Source: Psychromonas sp. 14N.309.X.WAT.B.A12 (GTDB lineage Bacteria; Pseudomonadota; Gammaproteobacteria; Enterobacterales; Psychromonadaceae). From it: 64,000 nucleotides of DNA. The position numbers and the translations under genes are program-made. The notes under the pieces are model-generated. The model had not been told where the DNA came from. It searched no databases and saw only the letters and a program-made list of their open reading frames with translations. The stretch is taken from contig NZ_JAPNXS010000012.1 of assembly GCF_030397575.1 (NCBI RefSeq), positions 1-64,000 of the forward strand. Direction: 5' to 3'. Below, one piece after another: positions 17,782 to 28,166 of this stretch; positions within the stretch are counted from its first letter, which is position 1; every line of letters begins with the position of its first letter.

Positions 17782-18894
17782 ATGAAAAAAGTGGGTTTAG
17801 TTGGTTGGCGCGGTATGGTTGGATCTGTTCTTATGCAAAGAATGCGTGAAGAGAATGATTTTGCAACGATTGAGCCAGTATTTTTCACCACCTCACAAGT
17901 TGGTCTTGCATCTCCTGAAGTTGGTAAACCAACTGACACTTTAAAAGATGCGTCTTCAATTGAAGCGCTGTCTGAAATGGATATTATTATTACCTGTCAA
18001 GGTGGTGATTACACTAACTCTGTTTACCCGGCACTACGTGAAAGTGGTTGGGATGGTTACTGGATTGATGCAGCTTCTTCATTACGCATGAAAGATGACA
18101 GCATCATCGTATTAGACCCAGTAAACAAAGATGTAATCCAACAAGGTTTAACTGATGGTATTAAAACTTACGTGGGCGGTAACTGTACCGTTTCACTAAT
18201 GTTATTAGCACTAGGTGGTTTATTTGAAGCAGACCTAATCGACTGGGTTGCACCACAAACTTACCAAGCGGCATCAGGTGCTGGTGCACGTAACATGCGT
18301 GAATTAATTAGCCAAATGGGTGCAATTGAAGCATCTGTAGCAGACAAACTTGCTGATCCAGCTTCTGCTATTTTAGAAATTGACCAACAAGTTGCAGACT
18401 TTATCCGTAGTGATGCATTACCAACAGAACAATTTGGAGCTCCATTAGCGGGCAGCTTAATCCCATGGATTGACGTGCCTATGCCTTCAGGTCAATCTAA
18501 AGAAGAGTGGAAAGCACAAGTTGAAGCGAACAAAATCCTAGGTACTAGCGACAAGCAAACACCTATCGATGGCTTATGTGTGCGTATCGGTGCAATGCGT
18601 TGTCATAGCCAAGCAATGACTATCAAATTGAAAAAAGATGTATCGGTTGAAGAGATTGAGAAAATCTTAGCGTCTCACAATGAGTGGGTTAAAGTGATTC
18701 CAAATGAACGTGAAGCAACAGTTTCTGAATTATCTCCAGCTAAAGTAACAGGCACATTAAGCATTCCTGTAGGTCGTATCCGCAAACTAGCAATGGGCCC
18801 TGAATACATCAGTGCATTTACTGTAGGCGACCAACTACTATGGGGTGCTGCAGAGCCACTTCGTCGTATGCTTAACATCTTACAAGAAGCTTAA
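17782..18894 (+). CDS. asd: aspartate-semialdehyde dehydrogenase
   Basis: Reduces L-aspartyl-4-phosphate to aspartate semialdehyde with NADPH, the branch point to lysine/diaminopimelate, methionine and threonine. The NADP loop [17 protein letters not shown] is at 5-21. The catalytic cysteine is in [15 protein letters not shown] at about 133-147. The Arg/His substrate residues lie in [13 protein letters not shown]. The 370-aa length and motifs match the E. coli/Vibrio class (367). It is monocistronic, with a leader that can form alternative stems and a strong terminator. Confidence 0.97.
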   Translation: MKKVGLVGWRGMVGSVLMQRMREENDFATIEPVFFTTSQVGLASPEVGKPTDTLKDASSIEALSEMDIIITCQGGDYTNSVYPALRESGWDGYWIDAASSLRMKDDSIIVLDPVNKDVIQQGLTDGIKTYVGGNCTVSLMLLALGGLFEADLIDWVAPQTYQAASGAGARNMRELISQMGAIEASVADKLADPASAILEIDQQVADFIRSDALPTEQFGAPLAGSLIPWIDVPMPSGQSKEEWKAQVEANKILGTSDKQTPIDGLCVRIGAMRCHSQAMTIKLKKDVSVEEIEKILASHNEWVKVIPNEREATVSELSPAKVTGTLSIPVGRIRKLAMGPEYISAFTVGDQLLWGAAEPLRRMLNILQEA

Positions 18895-18927
18895 TCTAGG
18901 CTTTCCTACCTAGTTTTATTAAGTAAT

Positions 18928-18954
18928 AAAAAAGGCCTCATTGAGGCCTTTTTT
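18928..18954. terminator. bidirectional terminator between asd and gpsA
   Basis: A near-perfect 13-bp stem (18928-18940 with 18942-18954; GGCCTCA core) flanked by A-run and T-run. It serves the convergent asd and gpsA operons. Confidence 0.92.
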
Positions 18955-18991
18955 GTATCTGCTGACAGACTCGTCCTGAATAAGCTCGAAA

Positions 18992-19996
18992 TTATTCACC
19001 TCGTTTACTACGAGACAGTAAATCCATCGCAGCCACATTCACCGCTTTACCTTGATATAAAACGTAATAAATTTGCTCACAGATGGGCATTTCAATATTT
19101 ACCCGTTTTGCTAGGTTATATACTTCTTCGGTATTGCGGTAACCTTCAACCACTTGACCAATCTCAACCTGCGCTTCATCAATCCCTTTACCTTGGCCTA
19201 GGGCTAAGCCAAAACGACGATTACGTGATTGATTATCGGTACAAGTAAGGACGAGATCACCTAATCCAGCCATTCCCATAAAAGAAGACTCAGAAGCACC
19301 TAACGCCACACCTAAACGAGTTAACTCAGCTAAACCACGAGTAATTAAGGCAGTACGTGCATTGGCACCAAAACCCAAACCATCGGCTAAGCCTGCGCCA
19401 ATCGCAATCACATTTTTAACTGCACCGCCAAGTTGTACCGCAACAAAGTCTTCAGACACATAAGTTCTAAAGTTACTAATATTATGAAATAAATCAGCAA
19501 TATGTTGAGTAAAATCCCTGTCAGACCCAGCAACAGCAACAGCAGTAGGCAACCCTTTAGCCACTTCCATCGCAAAAGTAGGACCTGAAATAACAGCCAG
19601 CGGATAATCATCACCAACGATATCGCGAGCGACCTCTTGCAATAAACGACCTGTCTCAGCTTCTAGTCCTTTGGTTGCCCAAGCGATACGATGCTCAGCT
19701 CGAAGCAAGGGTTTAACCTGCGACAATACCAAACCAAATACATGGCTAGGCACTACTAATAAAATAGTGTCTGTTGCAGCAATACATTTTGCTAAATCAC
19801 TTTCAGGGTGCAGCCTACTAGGAAAGGTAACATTAGGCAGAAACGCCTTATTTTCACGATCAGTCTGTAAACGTTCAATATGCTCACTGTTGTGACCCCA
19901 AATTAAAGTGTCATGCCCATTACGAGCCAGTGATAAAGCCAATGCAGTACCATAAGAGCCTGCACCTAATACCGAAATAGTCGCTTTCTCAGCCAT
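18992..19996 (-). CDS. gpsA: glycerol-3-phosphate dehydrogenase [NAD(P)+]
   Basis: Reduces dihydroxyacetone phosphate to sn-glycerol 3-phosphate for phospholipid synthesis. The N-terminal Rossmann motif is [12 protein letters not shown] at 9-20. The catalytic Lys lies in [19 protein letters not shown], and RNRRFG and GQVVEGY follow. The length of 334 aa fits (E. coli 339). It is the last gene of yibN-grxC-secB-gpsA, the same order as in E. coli; cysE, which often follows, is absent here. Confidence 0.96.
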   Translation of the reverse strand: MAEKATISVLGAGSYGTALALSLARNGHDTLIWGHNSEHIERLQTDRENKAFLPNVTFPSRLHPESDLAKCIAATDTILLVVPSHVFGLVLSQVKPLLRAEHRIAWATKGLEAETGRLLQEVARDIVGDDYPLAVISGPTFAMEVAKGLPTAVAVAGSDRDFTQHIADLFHNISNFRTYVSEDFVAVQLGGAVKNVIAIGAGLADGLGFGANARTALITRGLAELTRLGVALGASESSFMGMAGLGDLVLTCTDNQSRNRRFGLALGQGKGIDEAQVEIGQVVEGYRNTEEVYNLAKRVNIEMPICEQIYYVLYQGKAVNVAAMDLLSRSKRGE

Positions 19997-20031
19997 TAAT
20001 TACCTACCTAGAATAGTGTCAGCAGCCTGCA

Positions 20032-20493
20032 TTAAGAATTTAATGTTTCAGCTTCTGCTTGCTTACTTGCCATCGCTTGTTGGAATAAAGCATCAAAGTT
20101 AACTGGTGCTAAATTCAACTGTGGGAAAGTACCACGAGTAACCATGCTTGATACTGCTTCACGAGCATATGGGAATAAGATATTTGGACAGAATGCATTT
20201 AGACAATGTGCTAATTGAGCACCTTCAAGGTCAGATACAGAGAAAATACCTGCTTGTTGTACTTCACATAAGAACGCAACATCTTCTTCGACTTTTGCAG
20301 TCGCAGTCAGTGATAATGTTACTTCGTATACACCTTCTTCTAATTTCTTAGCCTGCGTATCGATATCCATTTTAACTTCTGGTGCCCACTCTTTTTTGAA
20401 GATTTCTGGTGAATTTGGACATTCAAATGAGATGTCTTTAACGTAAACACGTTGGATATTGAATTCTACTTGCTTGTCTTCTTGTTCTGGCAT
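20032..20493 (-). CDS. secB: protein-export chaperone SecB
   Basis: A cytoplasmic tetrameric chaperone that holds precursors unfolded and delivers them to SecA. The 153-aa sequence has the family segments [19 protein letters not shown] and VFLCE-like [12 protein letters not shown], then [15 protein letters not shown] and [17 protein letters not shown]. The acidic C-terminus required for SecA binding is short. It lies between grxC (40 bp upstream) and gpsA (35 bp downstream). Confidence 0.97.
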   Translation of the reverse strand: MPEQEDKQVEFNIQRVYVKDISFECPNSPEIFKKEWAPEVKMDIDTQAKKLEEGVYEVTLSLTATAKVEEDVAFLCEVQQAGIFSVSDLEGAQLAHCLNAFCPNILFPYAREAVSSMVTRGTFPQLNLAPVNFDALFQQAMASKQAEAETLNS

Positions 20494-20533
20494 GATCTTC
20501 CCTTAATCTTTAATTAAATTATATTGTTATTGT

Positions 20534-20782
20534 TTAAGCTAATAATGCATCAAGCTTATCAGCACGCTCTAATGCATACAGTTCATCACAACCGCCGATT
20601 GGATTACCATCAATAATGATTTGTGGCACAGTGGTTCCACCAGTGATTTTAGTCATCTCTGGACGTAAAGAACGGTCAGAAACATCAATCTCTTGATATT
20701 CAGCTTGTTTACTATCCAATAATTGCTTTGCACGTTGGCAGTATGGGCAATATGGTGTTGTGTACATTGTAATAGCAGCCAT
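20534..20782 (-). CDS. grxC: glutaredoxin 3
   Basis: A GSH-dependent dithiol oxidoreductase of 82 aa. The active site CPYC is at 12-15 (TTPYCPYCQRAK). TVPQIIIDGNPIGGCDEL carries the cis-Pro and GSH-binding GGCD motif. Length and sequence match GrxC (83 aa in E. coli). It lies 8 bp downstream of the rhodanese gene and 40 bp upstream of secB, in the conserved operon. Confidence 0.96.
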   Translation of the reverse strand: MAAITMYTTPYCPYCQRAKQLLDSKQAEYQEIDVSDRSLRPEMTKITGGTTVPQIIIDGNPIGGCDELYALERADKLDALLA

Positions 20783-20790
20783 AAGTTCTG

Positions 20791-21219
20791 TTACCTTTTA
20801 GTTGTTGGTAAATTCGCAGCTGTCCAGCCACTCATTCCTGAAAATAGGTTATTTACTTGCTCAAAACCAGCTTTAGCTAGTTTATCGCCGGCACCAGAAG
20901 AGCGTGTTCCCGTTGCACATACCACTATAATGGGGGTCTGTTTGTTATTTTCAATAGCAGCAAACTTTCCTTCATTAATTTGTGACACAGTTATGTTTTT
21001 AGCATTCACGATATGACCTTTCTTAAACTCGTCTGCATTACGCACGTCAACGACGATTGCGTCTTGCTTGTTGATTAATAAAGTCGCTTGTTGTGGGTTA
21101 ACATTGTTAATCTTGCTTAATTTATTTTTGACTAAGCTATGAATTAACATAACGGCAATAACTACCCATGCTGCGGATAACATCGGGTTATTACTAATAA
21201 AATCAATATACTCTTGCAT
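20791..21219 (-). CDS. yibN: membrane-anchored rhodanese-like protein YibN
   Basis: A 142-aa protein with one N-terminal transmembrane helix (about 12-29) and a single cytoplasmic rhodanese domain (about 45-140). The active-site loop VVCATGTRSSGAG carries the catalytic Cys. Rhodanese domains transfer sulfane sulfur; YibN proteins have also been linked to membrane-protein insertion in E. coli. It is the first gene of the yibN-grxC-secB-gpsA operon and is divergent from gpmI. Confidence 0.93.
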   Translation of the reverse strand: MQEYIDFISNNPMLSAAWVVIAVMLIHSLVKNKLSKINNVNPQQATLLINKQDAIVVDVRNADEFKKGHIVNAKNITVSQINEGKFAAIENNKQTPIIVVCATGTRSSGAGDKLAKAGFEQVNNLFSGMSGWTAANLPTTKR

Positions 21220-21446
21220 AAGTTGTTTCTTCTTCTCTGTGGATAAATTCGCATCTGAGTATACCCTGTGAAAAACAGAATATCAGCCTTGAGATTTAGA
21301 ATAATAAATGAAAACGACTTTTTTAGGGCTATTTCGACTTGCTTTGATCTCACGTCGGGCTTTTTCAGTGACAAGACGCACAAATGTTGTAAAATCAAAG
21401 TGGAGATAATTTGGACATTATACCAGGACACAATAAGAGGTTTAAA

Positions 21447-22976
21447 ATGACAATGACTAAAAAACCACTAGTTTTATTAATTCTAGATGGCTGGGGAAAT
21501 CGCCCGGACACACCTGATAACGCAGTATCTAATGCTAAAACACCAGTACTAGACCAACTATGTAAAGACTACGCAAACGGTCTTATTTCTGCGTCAGGTA
21601 TGGACGTGGGTTTACCAGAGGGTCAAATGGGTAACTCTGAAGTTGGCCATACTAACATCGGTGCAGGTCGTACTGTTTACCAAAGCTTAACTAAAGTAAC
21701 CAAAGCAATTCAAGATGGCGACTTCTACGAGAACGCAGTTTTTGTAGCAGCAATTGATAAAGCCGTAGCGGCTGACAAAGCAGTACACATAATGGGTCTA
21801 GCATCACCAGGTGGTGTTCACTCACACGATGAGCATATCCTCGCAGCTATCGAACTAGCAGCAAAACGTGGTGCTACTAAGATTTTTGTTCACGCATTCT
21901 TAGATGGCCGTGATACACCACCACGTAGCGCGAAAGATACACTGTCTAAATACGAAGAAAAATACAAAGAGCTAGGTGTAGGCCGTACCGTTTCTTTAGT
22001 AGGTCGTTACTTTGCAATGGACCGTGACAATCGTTGGGATCGTGTTGAAGAAGCGTACAACGTATTAACCGCAGCAAAAGGCGCATACACAGCAGATAGC
22101 GCATTAGCAGGCCTTGAAGCCGCTTACGCACGTGATGAGAACGATGAATTCGTAAAAGCGACTGTTATCGGTGAAGCTGCACCAATGAACGAAGGCGATG
22201 CAGTATTATTCTTAAACTTCCGTGCTGACCGTGCACGTGAATTAACCTACACATTCACAGATGAAAACTTCAGTGGTTTTGAGCGCGCAGTTGTTCCGAA
22301 TATCCACTTTGCAACATTGACTGAATACGCTGCAGATATCAAAGCACCTGCGGCTTACCCAAGTGAATCACTAACTAATACACTGGGTGAATGGTTATCG
22401 AAGAAAGATAAAACACAACTACGTATTTCTGAAACAGAAAAATACGCACACGTGACTTTCTTCTTTAACGGCGGTGTTGAAGATGAGTTTGAAGGTGAAA
22501 AACGTTCACTAATCAGCTCTCCTGCGGTAGCAACTTATGATCTACAACCAGAAATGAGCTCAGCAGAACTAACTGAAAAACTAGTTGGCGCAATTAAGAG
22601 CAATGAATATGATGTGATCATTTGTAACTACCCGAATGGCGACATGGTAGGCCACACTGGTGTATTTGAAGCAGCAGTAAAAGCATGTGAAGCAGTTGAT
22701 ACATGTATTGGTGAAGTAGTAAGTGCATTACAAGAAGTGGGCGGTGAATGTCTCATCACAGCTGACCACGGTAATGCAGAGCAAATGATTGACCCTGATA
22801 CAGGTGGCATCCATACTGCTCATACTAACTTGCCAGTGCCATTTATCTACATGGGCCGTGAAGCGACTATCGCTGAAGGCGGACGTCTATGTGATATCGC
22901 ACCAACTATGTTATCGCTAATGGGATTAGAAACTCCAACAGAGATGACAGGACAACCAATTATTACTGTTAAGTAA
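21447..22976 (+). CDS. gpmI: 2,3-bisphosphoglycerate-independent phosphoglycerate mutase
   Basis: Interconverts 3- and 2-phosphoglycerate with two Mn ions and a phosphoserine intermediate. The N-terminal [11 protein letters not shown] holds the first metal Asp. The catalytic serine is in [17 protein letters not shown] at about 57-73. [19 protein letters not shown], and the C-terminal ADHGNAEQM and [11 protein letters not shown] complete the metal sites. I chose the ATG at 21447 because AAGAGG precedes it; the frame opens 12 codons earlier without such a site. The product of 509 aa fits (E. coli 514). envC and yibQ follow, as in enterics. Confidence 0.96.
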   Translation: MTMTKKPLVLLILDGWGNRPDTPDNAVSNAKTPVLDQLCKDYANGLISASGMDVGLPEGQMGNSEVGHTNIGAGRTVYQSLTKVTKAIQDGDFYENAVFVAAIDKAVAADKAVHIMGLASPGGVHSHDEHILAAIELAAKRGATKIFVHAFLDGRDTPPRSAKDTLSKYEEKYKELGVGRTVSLVGRYFAMDRDNRWDRVEEAYNVLTAAKGAYTADSALAGLEAAYARDENDEFVKATVIGEAAPMNEGDAVLFLNFRADRARELTYTFTDENFSGFERAVVPNIHFATLTEYAADIKAPAAYPSESLTNTLGEWLSKKDKTQLRISETEKYAHVTFFFNGGVEDEFEGEKRSLISSPAVATYDLQPEMSSAELTEKLVGAIKSNEYDVIICNYPNGDMVGHTGVFEAAVKACEAVDTCIGEVVSALQEVGGECLITADHGNAEQMIDPDTGGIHTAHTNLPVPFIYMGREATIAEGGRLCDIAPTMLSLMGLETPTEMTGQPIITVK

Positions 22977-23202
22977 GCTTTGGTTATTGGGTACTCTACC
23001 TTTGAGTAGGGTATCCAACTCTCCTTTCTACTAATATCTGCATTTAATTTCATCTAATCTCTATAAATTAATTTCGATTCGCATACAATAAGCCGCCATC
23101 TCAATTATTTTTATCTAACTTTATTAACATTTGTAAGTCGTATTCATAATTGATATTTTTAAGAAATTCCCTATTCAAGTTATAAGGCCTAAAATCACAG
23201 TG

Positions 23203-24468
23203 ATGTTTAACTTATCTAACGACAGAAAACTAAGTTACTTAGCCTTCATCGCTTTTTTTATCACAGTCCTATTCAGCCAGACAGTTACTGCCGCTAACTT
23301 AAATACCATTCAACGCCAAATTAAAGAAAACCAACAAACTAAAGCACAACAAGAAAAACAACAAAAGCAGTTAGAAAATGAATTAGAGAAAAGCGAAAAG
23401 GCTGTCGCTAGCATCGCCTTAACCGCAAATCAAACCAAAACAGAAATTGAGCAACAACGCACCGCCTTGGTTAACTTACAAAAAGAGACGAAACAGCTCA
23501 ACGAAGATAAAGCCATTCAACAATCATTATTACAACAACAATTGGTCAGCGCTTATATGACCGGTGAAAATGACCTAGTAAAACTGATTTTGAATCAAGA
23601 GGACTTAAGCAAAGTCGTCCGCGCTAGAAGCTACTACAAGTATCTCAATGATGCTCGCTTGGAAAGCATTGAATCACTGCATGAGACAGAGCAAAAACTA
23701 CTTAAAAACCAAGAGTCTCAAACAAAAACATTAGCCTCGTTAGAAAAGCTTTACGAGCAACAAAAGCAGAGACAAGCTAGCCTGACAGCAGAAAAAAGTA
23801 AGCGAGACAAAGCTCTACAAGCATTAAGAAAAGATATTAACTATCAAAGTAACAAAATTGCAAAACTCAATAATTCAGAGAAAGCACTCCGCGCTCGTCT
23901 TAAAAAAGCAGCAGAAGAACGCAAGAGACAACAAATAGCAGCAGCTAAAATAGCGGCTGCAAAAGCTCTTAAAAATAAGAATATTGCCAAGGCGAAGGCA
24001 CAAGCTGAGGCTGAAGCCGCAACCCAAGCAACAGCAAATAACCAAGCAAATAGACAGACAAAAACCAACTCAAAATTAGCCAGCTTAAAAGGCAAACTGA
24101 AATGGCCAATTGAAGGTAAAGTACTACACCGTTTTGGTAGTGCACGTAGTAGCCAAGTGAAGTGGAAAGGTATTGCCATCGCCACTAATGAAGGTGAAAA
24201 AGTACGTGCGGTTGCAACAGGCAGAGTATTATTTGCCGGTTACTTTAAAGGTTATGGGATGGTGATAGCATTAGATCATAGTGATAACTACATTACTTTA
24301 TACGGCTACAACCAGACGCTTTTATACAAAGCAGGCGATGTCGTATTAGAAGGTGATGCTATTGCATTAGCAGGTCACAGTGGTGGCCAAGAGAGAAACA
24401 CATTGTATTTTGAATTAAGCCATAAAGGCACCGCGGAAGACCCATTACGTTGGTTATCAAGAAGATGA
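23203..24468 (+). CDS. envC: murein hydrolase activator EnvC
   Basis: A periplasmic activator of AmiA/AmiB amidases at the division septum, recruited by FtsEX. It has a signal peptide or anchor (about 8-30, ending VTAAN), a long coiled coil rich in Gln/Lys/Glu (about 32-230), an Ala/Lys/Gln-rich linker (about 235-290) and a LytM domain (about 300-421). The LytM metal site is degenerate (KGIAIA and FELSHKG replace the usual His motifs), as expected for EnvC rather than an active endopeptidase. GTG (23200) and ATG (23203) are adjacent possible starts. yibQ follows 4 bp after the stop. Confidence 0.92.
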   Translation: MFNLSNDRKLSYLAFIAFFITVLFSQTVTAANLNTIQRQIKENQQTKAQQEKQQKQLENELEKSEKAVASIALTANQTKTEIEQQRTALVNLQKETKQLNEDKAIQQSLLQQQLVSAYMTGENDLVKLILNQEDLSKVVRARSYYKYLNDARLESIESLHETEQKLLKNQESQTKTLASLEKLYEQQKQRQASLTAEKSKRDKALQALRKDINYQSNKIAKLNNSEKALRARLKKAAEERKRQQIAAAKIAAAKALKNKNIAKAKAQAEAEAATQATANNQANRQTKTNSKLASLKGKLKWPIEGKVLHRFGSARSSQVKWKGIAIATNEGEKVRAVATGRVLFAGYFKGYGMVIALDHSDNYITLYGYNQTLLYKAGDVVLEGDAIALAGHSGGQERNTLYFELSHKGTAEDPLRWLSRR

Positions 24469-24472
24469 TTAC

Positions 24473-25303
24473 GTGCTAACCCTATTAAAAAAACTCAGTA
24501 AGTTCGTGCTATATATTGGATTAATCTCCTACTCAACGAGTACCTTAGCAAGTAGTATCGGTAAAATAGCGATCATCATCGATGACATTGGCTATAATCG
24601 TCATAATCAAGCTTTCTTGAAATTGCCTAAGGCAATTACTTTTGCGATTCTTCCATTTACTCCCTACTCCACTAAAATCGCAAATTTGGCCCATCAACAA
24701 AGTCGTGAAGTACTGCTACATATTCCAATGCAAGCACATAGTCATAATCACCTCCTAGGCAAAGGTGCTTTAATGGAACAAATGACCAAACACAGCTTTC
24801 AACACACATTAAGCGGTGCACTAGATGATATTCCTTACGCCATAGGTGTAAACAATCACATGGGTAGTAAGCTCACAGAAGAAACTGTTCCAATGCAATG
24901 GACTATGGACCTATTGTCCCAGCACGGATTATTCTTTGTGGATAGCTTGACCAGTGCCAAGAGTGTTGCCGCTAAAACGGCTATTGCAGCAGGTTTACCC
25001 GCATTAAAAAGACACATATTTCTCGACAATGTACGCACACCAGAAGCGATGGATAAACAGTTTGATCAAGCCATTAAACATAGCTTAACAACACCCTATA
25101 CCATTTTAATTGGCCACCCTTATCCGGAAACCCTAAGCTACCTGTCACAACGTTTAGGCGCACCAAATAAAGACTTTCAACTAGTCAAACTCAGCCAGCT
25201 GATACCTGAAAAACAGCGTATGATGTTAGACCAGAAAAAAGTACAATATGATCATCAACACTTGCTTTACCCTGAAGTAATACCAATTATATTAAATAAG
25301 TGA
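24473..25303 (+). CDS. yibQ: divergent polysaccharide deacetylase family protein YibQ
   Basis: A periplasmic protein of the divergent polysaccharide deacetylase family (DUF610), 276 aa, with a signal peptide (about 1-25, ending TLASS). The NodB-like barrel shows IAIIIDDIGYNR, FAILPFTPY, LLHIPMQA and IGVNNHMGS, with the paired acidic residues and His-containing strands of the family. The start is a GTG 4 bp after the envC stop, so translation is likely coupled. Substrate is unknown; the tight link to envC suggests a cell-wall role. Confidence 0.85.
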   Translation: MLTLLKKLSKFVLYIGLISYSTSTLASSIGKIAIIIDDIGYNRHNQAFLKLPKAITFAILPFTPYSTKIANLAHQQSREVLLHIPMQAHSHNHLLGKGALMEQMTKHSFQHTLSGALDDIPYAIGVNNHMGSKLTEETVPMQWTMDLLSQHGLFFVDSLTSAKSVAAKTAIAAGLPALKRHIFLDNVRTPEAMDKQFDQAIKHSLTTPYTILIGHPYPETLSYLSQRLGAPNKDFQLVKLSQLIPEKQRMMLDQKKVQYDHQHLLYPEVIPIILNK

Positions 25304-25515
25304 TCTAGATTTTGCGTAGGAAAAATGGCTTAGTGAAAGGCGTAAATTAAACCTTTCGAAGATTAACGCCAGACGTTAACTTCTTTAATGGTTATTCTCT
25401 TTACGAAATTTACAACGAAGAAATAAAATTTTTAACAAGCAAAATAGAGCAGTTAATAAGTATGATTGGTATAAACCCCCTAAAAATACAATAAATATAT
25501 AATAGTGAGCACTGT

Positions 25516-25941
25516 ATGCGATTATCCGTTTTTATTGCTGATACTTTATCAACGCAACTAGTCATCGATTTACAAAAAATTTACGGCAATTACTTGCCAG
25601 CCACCTCATTAACCACTGAAGCGATCACCGAGCAATTAAATGACTCAACGTCTCGCTTATTTTTAACTATGTTTAATGAGCGCCATATTGGTGGAGTTAA
25701 AGTACAAATTACAGGAACAACAGCCACCCTATCTCAATTACAAATTAGAGATCTGACACGCCGCCGTGGTGTAGGTAAAAACCTATTAACACAAGTTGAA
25801 AAACAGCTAAAAGCAGAAGGTGTGGCACAAGTTGAATACGCGTTAACAGAAGTTGATGAATCAGCATTATTAGCAATCCAAGCTTTTCTTGTGAATAGTG
25901 ATTATCAAGTAAATGATGGGATAGCTATTAAAGCGATCTAA
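25516..25941 (+). CDS. panM: PanD maturation factor PanM (PanZ), GNAT fold
   Basis: A GNAT-fold protein that binds pro-PanD and triggers its autocleavage, and inhibits mature PanD when acetyl-CoA is bound, thereby regulating beta-alanine and pantothenate synthesis. DLTRRRGVGKNLL at about 79-91 matches the acetyl-CoA loop of E. coli PanM (EVTRRRGVGQYLL). The N-terminal DLQKIYGNYLPAT also aligns with PanM. The C-terminal half is more divergent and somewhat longer (141 vs 127 aa). panD is not in the window. Monocistronic with a bidirectional terminator. Confidence 0.8.
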   Translation: MRLSVFIADTLSTQLVIDLQKIYGNYLPATSLTTEAITEQLNDSTSRLFLTMFNERHIGGVKVQITGTTATLSQLQIRDLTRRRGVGKNLLTQVEKQLKAEGVAQVEYALTEVDESALLAIQAFLVNSDYQVNDGIAIKAI

Positions 25942-25982
25942 ACTTAATTTGTGAGCCTTTAATTAATGCTATTTCAAATACA

Positions 25983-26008
25983 AAAAAACACACCTAGGTG
26001 TGTTTTTT
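25983..26008. terminator. bidirectional terminator between panM and the DUF4136 lipoprotein
   Basis: A perfect 26-nt palindrome with core CACACCTAGGTGTG flanked by six A and six T residues. It serves both convergent genes. Confidence 0.9.
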
Positions 26009-26030
26009 ATCAAAATTAAGAAGCTTTTAA

Positions 26031-26621
26031 TTAACGCCCCGCTTCAGGAAAATCACCCAGCATCATACTTAAGATATACTGCATTTGAGTGCCTTTATTT
26101 ATCGCTTTATCGCGCTCTAATTGAGTAAAGCCTTTAAGTGCAGCTCTCCAATAAATTTTCTTGCCTCGATTATCCAAAGCACTCAACATAAATGCTCCTT
26201 TTTTATAGCGAGGGTCTAAGCCTTTTTCCCGCACGGTACCAGGCACCAAGCCAAAACGTTGCTCCACTTGGTTATTGGCAACCACATCATCAGCCGCAAA
26301 TAAAAAGCCAATCACCATTTCAGCTTGATCAGGGTTATCCACTAATTGATACCCTTTAGTACGCATATACTGTTCTATTTGCTGACGTATATACGGTGTT
26401 AACACCAACATAGTCGCTTCTTCTTTGGCTAACACAAAGTTGTAATCATCATCCCAACTGTAAGTCGTAAAGGAAGGAAGCACTTTACTCGGTTTACCGC
26501 TACTTACTAAGGTTAGAGGTTCAGGTTCGCTAACCTTTGCCTCTTTTACCACAGGTGTACTAGAACAACCCACTAAAACTAGTTGTACAGCCACTAACAG
26601 AAATAATAAACGCTTCTTCAT
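26031..26621 (-). CDS. DUF4136 domain lipoprotein
   Basis: A 196-aa predicted lipoprotein with lipobox LVLVG-Cys19. The mature part starts with a short Ser/Pro/Glu-rich linker and continues with a DUF4136 domain: FTTYSW near residue 53, then a helix with IRQQIEQYMRTKGY and the QAEMVIGFLFAAD strand. The C-terminal segment VNK-like AINKGTQMQYIL is typical of the family. Function is unknown. It lies 9 bp after dusA on the same strand and is probably cotranscribed. Confidence 0.8.
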   Translation of the reverse strand: MKKRLLFLLVAVQLVLVGCSSTPVVKEAKVSEPEPLTLVSSGKPSKVLPSFTTYSWDDDYNFVLAKEEATMLVLTPYIRQQIEQYMRTKGYQLVDNPDQAEMVIGFLFAADDVVANNQVEQRFGLVPGTVREKGLDPRYKKGAFMLSALDNRGKKIYWRAALKGFTQLERDKAINKGTQMQYILSMMLGDFPEAGR

Positions 26622-26630
26622 CTTACTTCC

Positions 26631-27605
26631 TTACTCTTCGTGAACGAATGACGCGGCTTTTTGCATCACTTCAATACCAGAACCTGGAATATGGCCATTT
26701 TCACTTAAATGGCGTCGCCACGCACGCGCACCAGGTAAACCTTGAAATAACCCCAACATATGACGAGCAATACGATTTAAATGTACGCCTTGCGCCAACT
26801 GCCCTTCAATATAAGGATACATTTTTTCTAAAACTTCAAAACGTGTCAACGGCACTTTATCACAACCAAATAACTGCTGGTCAACCTTACTTAGAATATA
26901 AGGGTTAGCATAAACCTCACGCCCTAACATTACACCATCAAGGTGTTGCAGATGAGTTTGACAGTCTTCTAAGGTTTTAATTCCTCCATTAATCGCAATG
27001 GTTAACTCTGGAAAATCACGCTTTAATTGGTAAACACGCTCATAATCCAGTGGTGGAATATCACGATTTTGTTTTGGACTTAAGCCGCTCAACCACGCTT
27101 TACGTGCATGTACAATAAATGTGTCACAGCCCTGCGCTTTCACTTTTTCAACAAAGTCACATAAAAACTCATAAGAATCTAAATCATCGATACCAATACG
27201 GGTTTTAACCGTAACAGGTAAATCACAGGCATCACGCATCGCCTTAACTGCATCTCCGACCAATGCACCTTCTGCCATTAAGCAAGCACCAAAGCGACCA
27301 TTTTGCACTCGGTCAGAAGGGCAACCGACGTTTAAATTAATCTCATCAAAACCGCGTTCAGCCCCAGCTTTAGCAGCTTGTGCTAAATCTAATGGCGCAG
27401 AACCACCTAATTGTAACGCTACTGGATGTTCCGCAGCATCTCTTTGTAAGTAATCGCCCTTACCGTATAAAATCGCCCCCGTAGTCACCATCTCGGTATA
27501 TAGAAGCGTGTTTTTACTCATTAAACGATGGAAGTAACGGCAGTATTGATCAGTCCAATCAAGCATCGGAGCAATAGAAAAGCGGTTTGTAGGGAAATTT
27601 TGCAT
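26631..27605 (-). CDS. dusA: tRNA-dihydrouridine(20/20a) synthase DusA
   Basis: Flavin-dependent reduction of U20/U20a in the tRNA D-loop using NADPH. TIM-barrel start [19 protein letters not shown]; catalytic cysteine in FGACLM, preceded by [13 protein letters not shown]; phosphate and FMN sites in [15 protein letters not shown] and [13 protein letters not shown]. The C-terminal helical tRNA-binding domain includes [21 protein letters not shown], which separates DusA from DusB/DusC. The length of 324 aa fits. The DUF4136 lipoprotein follows by 9 bp. Confidence 0.96.
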   Translation of the reverse strand: MQNFPTNRFSIAPMLDWTDQYCRYFHRLMSKNTLLYTEMVTTGAILYGKGDYLQRDAAEHPVALQLGGSAPLDLAQAAKAGAERGFDEINLNVGCPSDRVQNGRFGACLMAEGALVGDAVKAMRDACDLPVTVKTRIGIDDLDSYEFLCDFVEKVKAQGCDTFIVHARKAWLSGLSPKQNRDIPPLDYERVYQLKRDFPELTIAINGGIKTLEDCQTHLQHLDGVMLGREVYANPYILSKVDQQLFGCDKVPLTRFEVLEKMYPYIEGQLAQGVHLNRIARHMLGLFQGLPGARAWRRHLSENGHIPGSGIEVMQKAASFVHEE

Positions 27606-28082
27606 AAAACACCAAGATTAAAATGAAAGACGATCAATAAGCCAAATCAGAGTGTTATATCATTCACATTAAAGAAGTGATTGCTACTAACCTGCAACTG
27701 GCATTAAAAGAATAATTATAACAGAAAACCATTGCTTAAAAACGCCATTTAATCCTTGTGTAAAAGCAGAGGTTTAATACTGAACATTACTATCACAGCC
27801 TTTTACCTTTCATCCAAACACAGTCTAGGGACCAAAATCACACTTTTATATGCGTAAAAGTGTATCAAATTACATTTTTCTTCATCTAGGTGGGGCAACA
27901 GAATGGGGTTAAAGAGTAATGAAGAGAGCAAGTGGAGATGCCGTCTGTAAAAACTAGATAAAACTTCCTAGTTTTCTATAAACCGAAATCAGTCACCTTG
28001 TTATTCAGAGCAATTAGGTTTGAAGCGAATGTAAACATGCGATTATAAGCCATACTAGTACTTAGCTAAACACTCTTTAGTA
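27606..28082. other. intergenic region upstream of dusA
   Basis: About 480 bp without a supportable gene. It contains a 9-bp inverted repeat ACACTTTTA/TAAAAGTGT (27840-27848 with 27855-27863, 6-nt spacer) that could be an operator. No RNA gene was recognised. Confidence 0.5.
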
Positions 28083-28121
28083 AAAATAAAAAACGCCCTT
28101 GTACTTAGTACAAGGGCGTTT
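28083..28121 (-). terminator. BCCT gene terminator
   Basis: A perfect 15-bp stem (28091-28105 with 28107-28121) with a GC-rich ACGCCCTTGTAC core, followed on the minus strand by TTTTTTATTTTTA. It lies 46 bp past the stop. Confidence 0.92.
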
Positions 28122-28166
28122 CAATAGACATTAAATAGTTACTCTATTAATGAATAACCACCTTGG

